Shown in pieces: positions 1 through 5,805 of a DNA stretch of 7,442 bases. Made by a program: the position numbers and the translations under genes. Below the pieces are notes generated by a model. It searched no databases, was not told where the DNA came from, and was given only the letters and a program-made list of their open reading frames with translations. This DNA is from Pseudothermotoga sp. (GTDB taxonomy: Bacteria > Thermotogota > Thermotogae > Thermotogales > DSM-5069): assembly GCA_028276125.1 (NCBI GenBank), contig JAPYWY010000076.1:1-7442 (forward strand), in the 5' to 3' direction. The number at the start of each line of letters is the position of its first letter. Within the stretch, counting starts at the first letter, position 1.

Positions 1-270
1 CTCGTCGACCAGCTTGTTCGTGAGTTTTCTATCGCACAGATACCAATTGATCTGTCTCCTCAGAGCCACGCTCTCGGATTTATCCTTGCTGTTTGCGGCC
101 TTGACAGCCTTGGCCATGAGCTTGTCGAAGAAGCGTTTCACGACCTTTGCCTTTGTCAGTGTCGTCACGATGCTTCGATGCTCGACGAGTTCTCGAAGTT
201 GATTCTTGATAAGAGCACGGCTGTGGCTACCGTAAGAACCCAGTTTGCTCTTGACCATTCGGTGTCTCAC
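1..270 (-). CDS. rplQ: 50S ribosomal protein L17, N-terminal 90 residues (3' end outside window)
   Basis: The first 90 codons are present; the family is usually 115-130 residues, so roughly the last quarter or more is off the window edge. L17 is a large-subunit protein near the exit-tunnel opening. Family features are the MRHR start, KLGSYGSHSRAL (9-20), ELVEHRSIVTTLTKAK (27-42), and LRRQINWYLCDRKLTNKLVDE at the edge (70-90), close to Thermotoga L17 from memory. Two positions where I expect Arg in the LGR...HR region are Ser here (Ser12 and Ser17). The start is GTG, four bases after the rpoA stop, with a strong site in the rpoA end. rplQ normally closes the alpha block; its terminator would be outside the window. 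Confidence 0.95.
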   Translation of the reverse strand, partial: MRHRMVKSKLGSYGSHSRALIKNQLRELVEHRSIVTTLTKAKVVKRFFDKLMAKAVKAANSKDKSESVALRRQINWYLCDRKLTNKLVDE

Positions 271-274
271 AAGT

Positions 275-1276
275 TCATCCTCCCTTCCTGAGCGTCAAAC
301 CAAACTTTTCCATGAGTTTTTGCTTAACCTCTTCGAGAGATTTCGGTCCAAAGTTCTTGATCTTCAAAAGGTCTTCCTCCGTGCGCTTCAAAAGGTCACC
401 TATAGTCTCGATTTTATCTCGTCTCAGACAGTTCAACGACCTTATGGACAGTTCGAGTTCGTCTATCTTCTTCGAATAGATGGATTCTTCCTCGCCGTGC
501 GGGACTTGCTCGACTGGAGTCTCTTCCTGCGCCGTCACGGTGACGAACTCCGCAGACAGCGGTGCCATGCTGGACGGTAGACTCTCGTCTATGACCTTGA
601 AGTGGTTCATAAGGGTATCAATCGCACGCTTCATTGCCTCATGTGGAAAGATGGATTTCTTCGTCCAAACCTCGAGCACAAGTTTGTCGTAGTCGGTGCG
701 CTTCGCCACTCTTGCACTTTCGACCTTGAAGTTCACCTTGAGAACCGGCGAAAACACCCCATCGATGGGTATGGAACCTATCTCCGGGTGCTCCTCTATT
801 TCCTGCGCAGGTACGAAACCCTTTCCCGCCTGGACGTAAAGTTCGAACAACAGATCCGCCTCTTCGTCCAGAGTGGCTATCTTCAAACCTGGATTCACCA
901 CTTCGATACCTGCGGGTGTTTTTATGTCTCCCGCTAACAACAACCCTGGTCCCTTCTTTTCAACCATTATTTTGACTTTCTCTTTGACGGGAACTTCCGC
1001 CCTCAATTGGACTTTCTTCAAGTTGAGGATGATCTCCAAGATGTCTTCTTTAACTCCTGGAAGCGTATCGAATTCGTGGTACCTCTCGGGCTTTATGAAC
1101 CTCAAACCAACGATGGCTATGGAAGGTATGGACGACAGGAGCACCCTCCTCAATGCGTTGCCTATGGTTATACCGTAACCCTTCTCGAGTGGTGAGAAAA
1201 CGTATCTGGCGTAGTAACAATCCGCGTCCGATCGCTCTTCTTCCACCTTCAACCTCTTGGGTATCATGAATTCCAT
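275..1276 (-). CDS. rpoA: DNA-directed RNA polymerase subunit alpha
   Basis: This encodes 333 residues, full length. The alpha dimer nucleates RNA polymerase assembly, and its C-domain binds promoter UP elements and activators. The N-terminal domain (about 1-235) shows the assembly segment IGNALRRVLLSSIPSIAIVG (38-57), LNLKKVQ (85-91), DIKTPAGIEVVNP (117-129) and RTDYDKLVLEVWTKKSI (193-209). An acidic, proline-containing linker spans about 236-268. The C-terminal domain (about 270-330) has SIRSLNCL, with Arg279 matching the DNA-contacting Arg265 of E. coli, and KNFGPKSLEEVK (307-318) with Asn308, Gly310, Lys312 and Ser313 of the minor-groove binding surface. The last codons (KGG) form the rplQ ribosome-binding site. 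Gaps are five bases after rpsD and four before rplQ. Confidence 0.98.
   Translation of the reverse strand: MEFMIPKRLKVEEERSDADCYYARYVFSPLEKGYGITIGNALRRVLLSSIPSIAIVGLRFIKPERYHEFDTLPGVKEDILEIILNLKKVQLRAEVPVKEKVKIMVEKKGPGLLLAGDIKTPAGIEVVNPGLKIATLDEEADLLFELYVQAGKGFVPAQEIEEHPEIGSIPIDGVFSPVLKVNFKVESARVAKRTDYDKLVLEVWTKKSIFPHEAMKRAIDTLMNHFKVIDESLPSSMAPLSAEFVTVTAQEETPVEQVPHGEEESIYSKKIDELELSIRSLNCLRRDKIETIGDLLKRTEEDLLKIKNFGPKSLEEVKQKLMEKFGLTLRKGG
277..286 (-). promoter_or_regulatory. Shine-Dalgarno site of rplQ, inside the rpoA 3' end
   Basis: AAGGGAGGAT is written by the last Lys-Gly-Gly codons of rpoA. Its GGGAGG core is eight bases from a GTG at 270 that opens a protein beginning M-R-H-R, the standard L17 N-terminus. 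It fixes the GTG rather than the in-frame ATG at codon 5. Confidence 0.75.
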
Positions 1277-1280
1277 TCAC

Positions 1281-1288
1281 ATCACCTC
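1281..1288 (-). promoter_or_regulatory. Shine-Dalgarno site of rpoA, across the rpsD stop codon
   Basis: GAGGTGAT includes the rpsD TGA. It lies four bases before the ATG at 1276, with the GAGG core about eight bases away, and 13 bases before a second in-frame ATG at 1267 (codon 4). Core spacing fits the first ATG, giving MEFMIPKRLK, in line with the length of the Thermotoga alpha N-terminus as I recall it. Confidence 0.65.
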
Positions 1289-1911
1289 GAGTAGAGCTCG
1301 ACGATCGCCTGAACATCGACGGGCAGATCGGTGAGCTCTTCGAGTTTCGGTGCCCTCTCGAAGGTTCCACGGTACGCGTCGAAATCTACTTGTATCCACG
1401 GTGCGATCGTTCTACCTTTGGCGAGCTCCACGGATCTCTTTATGACGTCGATCGATCTGCTCGATTCCTTGACCTCAACGATGTCTCCTGGTCTCAGCAA
1501 GTAAGAAGGTATGTTGATTCTCTTGCCGTTGACCAAGAAATGTCCGTGCGTGACAAGTTGCCTCGCTTGTCTACGATTGATGGCAAAGCCCATCCTGAAA
1601 ACTACATTGTCCAAGCGCGATTCCACGAGTCTAACGAGGTTTTCTCGCGTATCGCCAGCCATCCTCAGCGCTCGATCGAAATAAGTTCTGAACTGTCGTT
1701 CCAAGATTCCATAGATTCTCTTCATCACCTGCTTCGACCTGAGCTGGAACGCATACTGCGACGTCTTACCCCGGTTCCTACCGTGATCTCCTGGTGCGAA
1801 GGGCCTACGATCGAACGCACACTTTTCCGTGAAACACCTTTCACCCTTCAGATAGAGCTTCATACCCTCTCGCCTGCAGAGACGGCAAACAGGTCCTGTG
1901 TATCTGGCCAT
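1282..1911 (-). CDS. rpsD: 30S ribosomal protein S4, zinc-binding form
   Basis: This encodes 209 residues. S4 is a primary 16S rRNA-binding assembly protein, is involved in decoding fidelity, and in some bacteria represses its own operon. The N-terminal zinc motif is complete: Cys9, Cys12, Cys26 and Cys31 (CX2C-X13-CX4C), the same pattern as in Thermus S4. YGILERQFR (67-75) is followed by the S4 RNA-binding domain at about 98-150 with SRLDNVVFRMGFAINRRQAR (98-117) and VNGKRINIPSYLLRPGD (127-143). It ends ELYSR, as in many S4 proteins. ATG is preceded by GAGGAGGGAAA, which starts just before the rpsK TAA is cleared. Its final codons contain the rpoA ribosome-binding site, five bases of gap away. 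Confidence 0.97.
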   Translation of the reverse strand: MARYTGPVCRLCRREGMKLYLKGERCFTEKCAFDRRPFAPGDHGRNRGKTSQYAFQLRSKQVMKRIYGILERQFRTYFDRALRMAGDTRENLVRLVESRLDNVVFRMGFAINRRQARQLVTHGHFLVNGKRINIPSYLLRPGDIVEVKESSRSIDVIKRSVELAKGRTIAPWIQVDFDAYRGTFERAPKLEELTDLPVDVQAIVELYSR

Positions 1912-1926
1912 CCAATTTCCCTCCTC

Positions 1927-2313
1927 TTACACTCTCCTCTTCTTCTTTGGTCTGCAACCGTTGAACGGTATTGGAGTAACGTCCTTGATCGAGTCCACTT
2001 CCAGACCAGCAGCCTGCAAGGTTCTTATCGCCGCTTCTCGTCCCGGTCCTGGTCCCTTGACCAGTACGTCGACCCTCTTTATACCCATTCTCAGAGCTTC
2101 CTTCGCCACTTTGTCGGCCGCAAGCTGTGCAGCGTACGGCGTCCCCTTCCTGGTTCCCTCGAAGCCGACCGTTCCTCCGCTCGCCCACGTCAGCACGGCA
2201 CCATCTTGGTCCGTCAGAGTTACGATGGTGTTGTTGAACGTGGACTTTATGTGAACGATCGCTCGATCGATCAGTACTTTTCTTCTCTTCTTGCTCTCGG
2301 ATTTTTTTGCCAT
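1927..2313 (-). CDS. rpsK: 30S ribosomal protein S11
   Basis: This encodes 128 residues, typical length. S11 is in the platform of the small subunit, next to S6/S18 and the mRNA E-site path. Visible features are AIVHIKSTFNNTIVTLTDQ (18-36), the central SGGTVGFEGTRKGTPYAAQ (45-63), KGPGPGREAAIRTLQ (86-100) and the conserved end DVTPIPFNGCRPKKKRR (111-127). The N-terminus is lysine-rich with an A7 run over codons 2-4. ATG at 2313 is seven bases after GAGGAGGG; an out-of-frame ATG at 2320 directly abuts that site and is too close to be efficient. The gene follows rpsM by 19 bases, the longest gap in the window. Confidence 0.97.
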   Translation of the reverse strand: MAKKSESKKRRKVLIDRAIVHIKSTFNNTIVTLTDQDGAVLTWASGGTVGFEGTRKGTPYAAQLAADKVAKEALRMGIKRVDVLVKGPGPGREAAIRTLQAAGLEVDSIKDVTPIPFNGCRPKKKRRV

Positions 2314-2332
2314 GCCTCATCCCTCCTCGAGA

Positions 2333-2719
2333 TCAAACGGCTTGTTCCTTCTTCTTCTTGGTCTTGATCCTGCTGGGTCTTGGACCTTTCCTCGTTCGCG
2401 CGTTGTGACGGGTGCTCTGACCACGGACCGGGAGGCCGAGCCTGTGGCGAACGCCCCTGTAGCAACCTATGTCGATCAGGCGCTTGATGTTCCTGTTCAC
2501 CTCAGCCCTCAATTCTCCCTCCACTTTGAAGTGATCCTGGATGTACTTCGTTATCTTGTTGACTTCTTCGTCGGTGAGATCCTTCACTCGCTTATTCATG
2601 TCAACGCCTGTGTTCTTGAGTATCTCCATCGCCCGCGTTTTGCCGATGCCGTATATGTAAGTGAGAGCGACGAAACATTTCTTGTTCGCGGGCAACTCGA
2701 CTCCCATGATGCGTGCCAT
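2333..2719 (-). CDS. rpsM: 30S ribosomal protein S13
   Basis: This encodes 128 residues. S13 lies in the head of the small subunit, contacts the large subunit through bridges and touches P-site tRNA with its C-terminal tail. The helix-two-turn-helix region includes YIYGIGKTRAMEIL (21-34), and the S13 signature is at about 88-101 (RGVRHRLGLPVRGQ). The basic tail follows with NARTRKGPRPSRIKTKKKK (106-124). Residue 102, after Gly-Gln, is Ser where most S13 proteins have Arg or Lys. It starts with ATG; AGGAGGGAAA (2723-2732) begins at the last base of the rpmJ stop, with six bases between its GGAGGG core and the ATG. The 12-base gap leaves no separate leader for an S4 operator. Confidence 0.97.
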   Translation of the reverse strand: MARIMGVELPANKKCFVALTYIYGIGKTRAMEILKNTGVDMNKRVKDLTDEEVNKITKYIQDHFKVEGELRAEVNRNIKRLIDIGCYRGVRHRLGLPVRGQSTRHNARTRKGPRPSRIKTKKKKEQAV

Positions 2720-2731
2720 TCGTTTCCCTCC

Positions 2732-2848
2732 TCAACCTTGCTTCTGATTGTGTTTCGGGTTGGCTTTACATATCACCAACACTCTGCCCTTTCTCCTCAC
2801 GATCTGACAGTACTCGCACCTCTTTTTGACGGAGGATCTAACTTTCAC
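2732..2848 (-). CDS. rpmJ: 50S ribosomal protein L36, zinc-ribbon form
   Basis: This encodes 38 residues starting at GTG, easily missed by size filters. The protein opens K-V-R-S-S-V-K-K-R and ends N-P-K-H-N-Q-K-Q-G, unmistakable for L36, the smallest large-subunit protein, which binds 23S rRNA. The zinc ribbon is intact with Cys11, Cys14, Cys27 and His33, so this is the C+ (zinc-binding) type rather than the zinc-free paralogue. The extra residue between Cys27 and His33, compared with 37-residue versions such as that of Thermus, agrees with the Thermotoga protein as I recall it. It lies between infA and rpsM, its usual place at the head of the alpha block. Confidence 0.96.
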   Translation of the reverse strand: MKVRSSVKKRCEYCQIVRRKGRVLVICKANPKHNQKQG

Positions 2849-2852
2849 GGCC

Positions 2853-2867
2853 GATCAACTCCTTTCT
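2853..2867 (-). promoter_or_regulatory. Near-consensus Shine-Dalgarno site of rpmJ
   Basis: AGAAAGGAGTTGATC differs at one base from AGAAAGGAGGTGATC, the complement of the usual bacterial 16S rRNA 3' end. It overlaps the last codons and the TGA of infA. The GGAG core is ten bases from the GTG at 2848, which fixes the start of the small rpmJ gene. Confidence 0.8.
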
Positions 2868-3112
2868 TCCTCATCTACGTCTGACTTCTTGTCGAGTTTC
2901 TTTCTGTAAACGATTCTTCCCTTGCTGAGATCGTATATGGAAAGTTCCACAACGACCCTGTCCCCGGGAAGAAGCTTGATGAAGTTCTTCCTCATCCTCC
3001 CAGAGATCTGGGCCAGAACCTTGTGACCATTGTCCAGTTCAACGAGGAACGTGGCGTTTCTCCGAGCTTCAACGATGGTGCCTTCCATCTTGATCACATC
3101 TTCCTTAGGCAT
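2855..3112 (-). CDS. infA: Translation initiation factor IF-1, with acidic C-terminal tail
   Basis: This encodes 85 residues. IF1 binds the A site of the 30S subunit during initiation, together with IF2 and IF3. The single S1-like OB-fold domain is complete: MPKEDVIKMEGTIVEA (1-16), VELDNGHKVLAQISGRMRKN (24-43), LLPGDRVVVELSIYDLSKG (47-65) and RIVYRKK (66-72). The E. coli protein ends at residue 72; here 13 more residues follow, rich in Asp, Glu and Lys and ending E-E-E-R-S. The codons of that tail hold the near-consensus ribosome-binding site of rpmJ. The ATG at 3112 is chosen because the protein then opens exactly like other IF1 proteins. There is a four-base gap after map and a six-base gap to rpmJ. 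Confidence 0.96.
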   Translation of the reverse strand: MPKEDVIKMEGTIVEARRNATFLVELDNGHKVLAQISGRMRKNFIKLLPGDRVVVELSIYDLSKGRIVYRKKLDKKSDVDEEERS

Positions 3113-3113
3113 T

Positions 3114-3125
3114 GGATCACCCCTC
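3114..3125 (-). promoter_or_regulatory. Shine-Dalgarno site of infA, across the map stop codon
   Basis: GAGGGGTGATCC matches the GGAGGTGATCC complement of the 16S rRNA 3' end except for single changes near its start, and it includes the map TGA. It is one base from the ATG at 3112, with the GAGG core about nine bases away. This favours that ATG over an in-frame TTG at 3130, which would lie inside map and add six residues unlike IF1. Confidence 0.75.
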
Positions 3126-3872
3126 GTCAACCGTCAAAACTTCGGCTCCATCTTCTCGTACGAGCACTGTGTGTTCGAAATGTGCACTCCTTTTTCCGTC
3201 GGCCATGACCACGGTCCAGCCATCGTCGAGCAGCATTGTTTTCCAATCTCCTTCGCATGCCATCACTTCTATCGCCAACGTCATCCCCGGAATGAGAGAA
3301 ACACCCGTTCCGGGTCTGCCGTAATTGGGTATCTCTGGTTCCTCGTGTAGTTGTCTTCCCACGCCGTGACCGACGTAGTCCCTGATCACGTTGAAACCGG
3401 CAGCCTCCACGGTGCTCTGAATGGCGTACGACAGATCCCCAACCTTGTACCCCTTCTTCGCGAAGTGGATGGCATTTTCGAGAGCCAACCTCGCAGCATC
3501 GACCAGTTTCTTTGCTACTTCGTCGACTTCACCGACACAGTAAGTCTTTGCTCCATCCCCGTAGTAACCTTCGTAGATGGCACCCACGTCCACTGAGACG
3601 ATATCTCCCTTTTTAAAGACCTTTTTTTTCAGAGGAGCACCGTGCAGTATCTCCTCGTTGACCGATACACAGGTTGCGTACTTGTATCCTCTGTAACCCT
3701 TGAAGGCCGGTTTCACTTTCAACTCTTTGAACCTCTTTTCGACGAGTTCCTCCACGTCTGCAGCCGTGGTACCTTCCACGATGATCGCCTCGATCTCCTT
3801 GAGGACGATCGCCACGGCTCCGCAGGCGATCCTCATTCTTTCTATCTCCTGCGGTGATTTCACCCTGATCAA
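3117..3872 (-). CDS. map: Methionine aminopeptidase, type I
   Basis: This encodes 251 residues, the usual size of type Ia enzymes. It removes the initiator methionine from new proteins whose second residue is small. The pita-bread fold metal ligands are all visible: Asp95 and Asp106 (in VSVDVGAIYEGYYGDGAKT), His169 (in YVGHGVGRQLHE), Glu202 (in GMTLAIEVM) and Glu233 (in SAHFEHTVLV). His77 (ILHG) matches the active-site histidine, His79 in E. coli. One oddity is Val203 following Glu202, where the family almost always has proline (IEPM). An A8 run encodes Lys82-84 at 3622-3629. The start is TTG, overlapping the adk stop by four bases. Its last codons and stop contain part of the infA ribosome-binding site. 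Confidence 0.96.
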   Translation of the reverse strand: MIRVKSPQEIERMRIACGAVAIVLKEIEAIIVEGTTAADVEELVEKRFKELKVKPAFKGYRGYKYATCVSVNEEILHGAPLKKKVFKKGDIVSVDVGAIYEGYYGDGAKTYCVGEVDEVAKKLVDAARLALENAIHFAKKGYKVGDLSYAIQSTVEAAGFNVIRDYVGHGVGRQLHEEPEIPNYGRPGTGVSLIPGMTLAIEVMACEGDWKTMLLDDGWTVVMADGKRSAHFEHTVLVREDGAEVLTVDEG

Positions 3873-4522
3873 GTTATCACCTTTTTCAGTGCTTCGACGG
3901 TTTTCCGAACGGTGATTTGGTGATCCGCCTCGGCGTCAATCTCGATCAATGTGCCCTTCTTTTTATAGTAATCTATCAGAGGAGCCGTCATCTCGTTGTA
4001 AACCTTGAACCTGTTCCTGACGACTTCTTCCCTGTCATCGTCGCGCTGAATCAGTTTGGTACCACAGTCGTCACAGATCTCGTCACTCTTCGGTGGCATG
4101 GACAACAAGTTATAGATTCTACCACACCTTGGGCAAACTCTTCTGTTCGTCAGTCGCTCGACCACAACGTCCTCGCTCACTTTCAAATAGAGCACCGCAT
4201 CCAGTTTTTGACCCATCGCCGTCAACATCTCATCGAGTGTGCGAGCCTGTTGTACGGTGCGGGGATATCCATCGAGGATGAAACCATCCTTGCAATCAGG
4301 CTTGGATATCCTTTCCCTCACCAGCCTGTTCACTATTTCGTCCGGCACGAGCTTGCCAGAACTCAGTATGTTCTGGACCTGCCTACCGAGCTCTGAACCG
4401 GACGCAACCGCCTCTCTGAACATGTCGCCGGTGGAGATGTGAGGCACGTTGAACAAACCGACCAAGTCTTTTGCAAGGGTACCTTTCCCCGCTCCTGGTG
4501 CTCCGAGCAGGACAATCCTCAT
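3869..4522 (-). CDS. adk: Adenylate kinase, long form with four-cysteine zinc LID
   Basis: This encodes 217 residues. The enzyme interconverts ATP + AMP and 2 ADP in the cytoplasm. The P-loop GAPGAGKGT is at residues 7-15, the AMP-binding region follows with STGDMFR (30-36), and the conserved FILDGYPRT is at 81-89. The LID domain carries Cys130, Cys133, Cys150 and Cys153 (CX2C-X16-CX2C), the zinc-binding form common in Gram-positive and thermophilic bacteria, which would stabilise the lid at high temperature (inference). Arginines at 127, 160 and 171 sit in the usual phosphate-contact positions. It starts with ATG one base after the secY stop. Its TGA overlaps the TTG start of map by four bases. 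The secY-adk-map-infA order is the common non-enterobacterial arrangement. Confidence 0.97.
   Translation of the reverse strand: MRIVLLGAPGAGKGTLAKDLVGLFNVPHISTGDMFREAVASGSELGRQVQNILSSGKLVPDEIVNRLVRERISKPDCKDGFILDGYPRTVQQARTLDEMLTAMGQKLDAVLYLKVSEDVVVERLTNRRVCPRCGRIYNLLSMPPKSDEICDDCGTKLIQRDDDREEVVRNRFKVYNEMTAPLIDYYKKKGTLIEIDAEADHQITVRKTVEALKKVIT
3876..3886 (-). promoter_or_regulatory. Shine-Dalgarno site of map, decides a TTG start
   Basis: AAAAAGGTGAT, encoded by the last codons of adk, ends three bases before a TTG that overlaps the adk TGA as TTGA. This strong site, and the match of the resulting N-terminus (M-I-R-V-K-S-P) to Thermotoga methionine aminopeptidase as I recall it, make TTG the start rather than the GTG three codons later. 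Confidence 0.75.
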
Positions 4523-4523
4523 T

Positions 4524-5804
4524 TCACTTCAGTCCTTTCTTGACGAATCCTTCGTAGTGTCTCATGATCATGTGTGCTTCCATCTGCTGTAGCACGTCGA
4601 GTGCGACACCGACAGCTATCAGTGTGGATGTGCCACCTATGACTATGTTCACCCTGGTGACCGCCTCGACGAAGTGTGGCAACAACGCTATGACAACCAG
4701 AAACACGGCACCAAGGAACGTGACCCTGCTCAGAACGCGTTGGATGTATTCTTCCGTGGGTTTGCCGGGTCTTATTCCGGGTATGAACCCACCATATTTT
4801 CTCACATTTTCCGATACTTCGTGCGGATCAAAGACGACGACACTGTAAAAGTATGTGAAGAAGAACACCAACAGACCGTAAAGTATTATGTACAAGGCGT
4901 TACCCGGTGAAAAGATGGCACGCAACCATTGAACTCCCGTCATTTCAGCAATCGCTGCAGGGATCATGACTATGGCGCTCGCGAATATGATCGGTATAAC
5001 GCCTCCCTGGTTCACCTTGATTGGGATGTACGTGGATGCGCCGCCGTACACGCGTCTCCCAACGACACGCGTCGCATACTGTATCGTGATCCTACGCTCT
5101 GCTTGCTGAACGTATATGATTCCTGCGACCGTTATCACGGCTATGGCGATCAAGAAAATCCAGCCGAACAGGTTCAAATTACCCAGTAACACTCTTCCGA
5201 AATAGCTTGGATACCTCGCAACGATACCCGCGAAGATAAGGATAGAAATGCCGTTACCTATACCCTTCTCGGTGATCCTGTCTCCCAACCACAACAGGAA
5301 CATCGTTCCCGCGAGCATCGAGATGGTGGAAACCATCACGAATGCAAGGGGATTGAGGCCGTAAGCGACTATATCCGGACTCTGTCTCACAAGACTGAAG
5401 GACACGATGAAGGATTGAAACGCTCCAAGTACGATCGTCAGGTTGCGCGTGTATTTGGCAAACTTCTTCCTTCCCTCTTCACCCTCTCTGAGCATGTCAC
5501 GCAGCTTGGTTATGACGGAAGAGAGCAACTGCAAGACTATGGACGCGTTTATGTAAGGTGTGACGCTCATGGCGAAGATTGAAAAGTTCTCCAAGGCTCC
5601 GCCGGTGAACACGTCGTAGAAACTTATGATACCTCCGGTTGCCGCTCCAGCGAATCGTTTGAACGCTTCGGCCCATGCTTGGATGTTTATGCCTGGTACG
5701 GGAATGTAGACACCCAACCTGAAGACGATCAAGGCCAGAATGGTGAAAACTATCCTGTCACGTAGTTCAGGTATCTTGAACGCGTTCCGAAGGGCTTTCC
5801 ACAC
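4524..5804 (-). CDS. secY: Protein translocase subunit SecY
   Basis: This encodes 426 residues, full length. SecY is the channel of the Sec translocon in the cytoplasmic membrane, working with SecE, SecG and SecA to export or insert proteins. Ten hydrophobic segments can be followed: roughly residues 18-38, 74-97, 120-140, 155-175, 184-198, 212-232, 267-290, 303-325, 360-380 and 386-404. Family landmarks are FYDVFTGGALENFSIFAMSV (plug/TM2 region, 62-81), ITEKGIGNGISILIFAGI (177-194), the cytoplasmic loop with RRVYGGASTYIPIKVNQGGV (250-269), and the second large loop with RKYGGFIPGIRPGKPTEEY (335-353), which contains the conserved arginine needed for SecA-driven export. The end MRHYEGFVKKG is typical. 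The start is GTG, one base after the rplO stop. An ATG-only caller would misplace it. Confidence 0.97.
   Translation of the reverse strand: MWKALRNAFKIPELRDRIVFTILALIVFRLGVYIPVPGINIQAWAEAFKRFAGAATGGIISFYDVFTGGALENFSIFAMSVTPYINASIVLQLLSSVITKLRDMLREGEEGRKKFAKYTRNLTIVLGAFQSFIVSFSLVRQSPDIVAYGLNPLAFVMVSTISMLAGTMFLLWLGDRITEKGIGNGISILIFAGIVARYPSYFGRVLLGNLNLFGWIFLIAIAVITVAGIIYVQQAERRITIQYATRVVGRRVYGGASTYIPIKVNQGGVIPIIFASAIVMIPAAIAEMTGVQWLRAIFSPGNALYIILYGLLVFFFTYFYSVVVFDPHEVSENVRKYGGFIPGIRPGKPTEEYIQRVLSRVTFLGAVFLVVIALLPHFVEAVTRVNIVIGGTSTLIAVGVALDVLQQMEAHMIMRHYEGFVKKGLK
4533..4540 (-). promoter_or_regulatory. Shine-Dalgarno site of adk, inside the secY 3' end
   Basis: AGAAAGGA is encoded by the final Lys-Lys-Gly codons of secY and lies ten bases before the adk ATG. 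The secY TGA is one base from that ATG, so adk is probably translated by coupling to secY. Confidence 0.7.
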
Positions 5805-5805
5805 G

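Noticed and set aside
2259..2275. Cluster of CGATCG/GATC words that looks palindromic
   Set aside because: It encodes the conserved Leu-Ile-Asp-Arg-Ala-Ile-Val segment of S11. The symmetry is imperfect, there is no following T-run on the coding strand, and no terminator or operator can be supported.
2302..2308. A7 run at codons 2-4 of rpsK as a possible slippage site
   Set aside because: Seven A is below the length usually linked to strong slippage, and Lys-Lys after Met-Ala is ordinary for S11.
1841..2320. 159-codon minus-strand frame starting at an ATG seven bases before rpsK
   Set aside because: It is out of frame with rpsK. Its ATG abuts the GAGGAGGG site with almost no spacing, and the product is a Glu/Arg/Gly-rich frameshifted reading of rpsK and rpsD.
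1390..2367. 325-residue open frame on the plus strand
   Set aside because: It is antisense to rpsD, rpsK and the end of rpsM. Its Ser/Arg/Leu-rich translation looks like a codon-bias shadow.
2575..2605. TTGACA-like -35 word (TGTCAA on the plus strand near 2599) inside rpsM as an internal promoter
   Set aside because: No convincing -10 hexamer lies about 17 bases downstream on the minus strand, so no promoter is supported.
2291..2884. 197-residue open frame on the plus strand
   Set aside because: It lies antisense to rpsM, rpmJ and the infA end, with no family resemblance. It hides the real rpmJ gene on the other strand.
3113..3130. Upstream in-frame TTG start for infA, adding six residues
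   Set aside because: It lies inside map, and the extra residues do not resemble IF1. The ATG at 3112 has a strong ribosome-binding site and gives the standard IF1 N-terminus.
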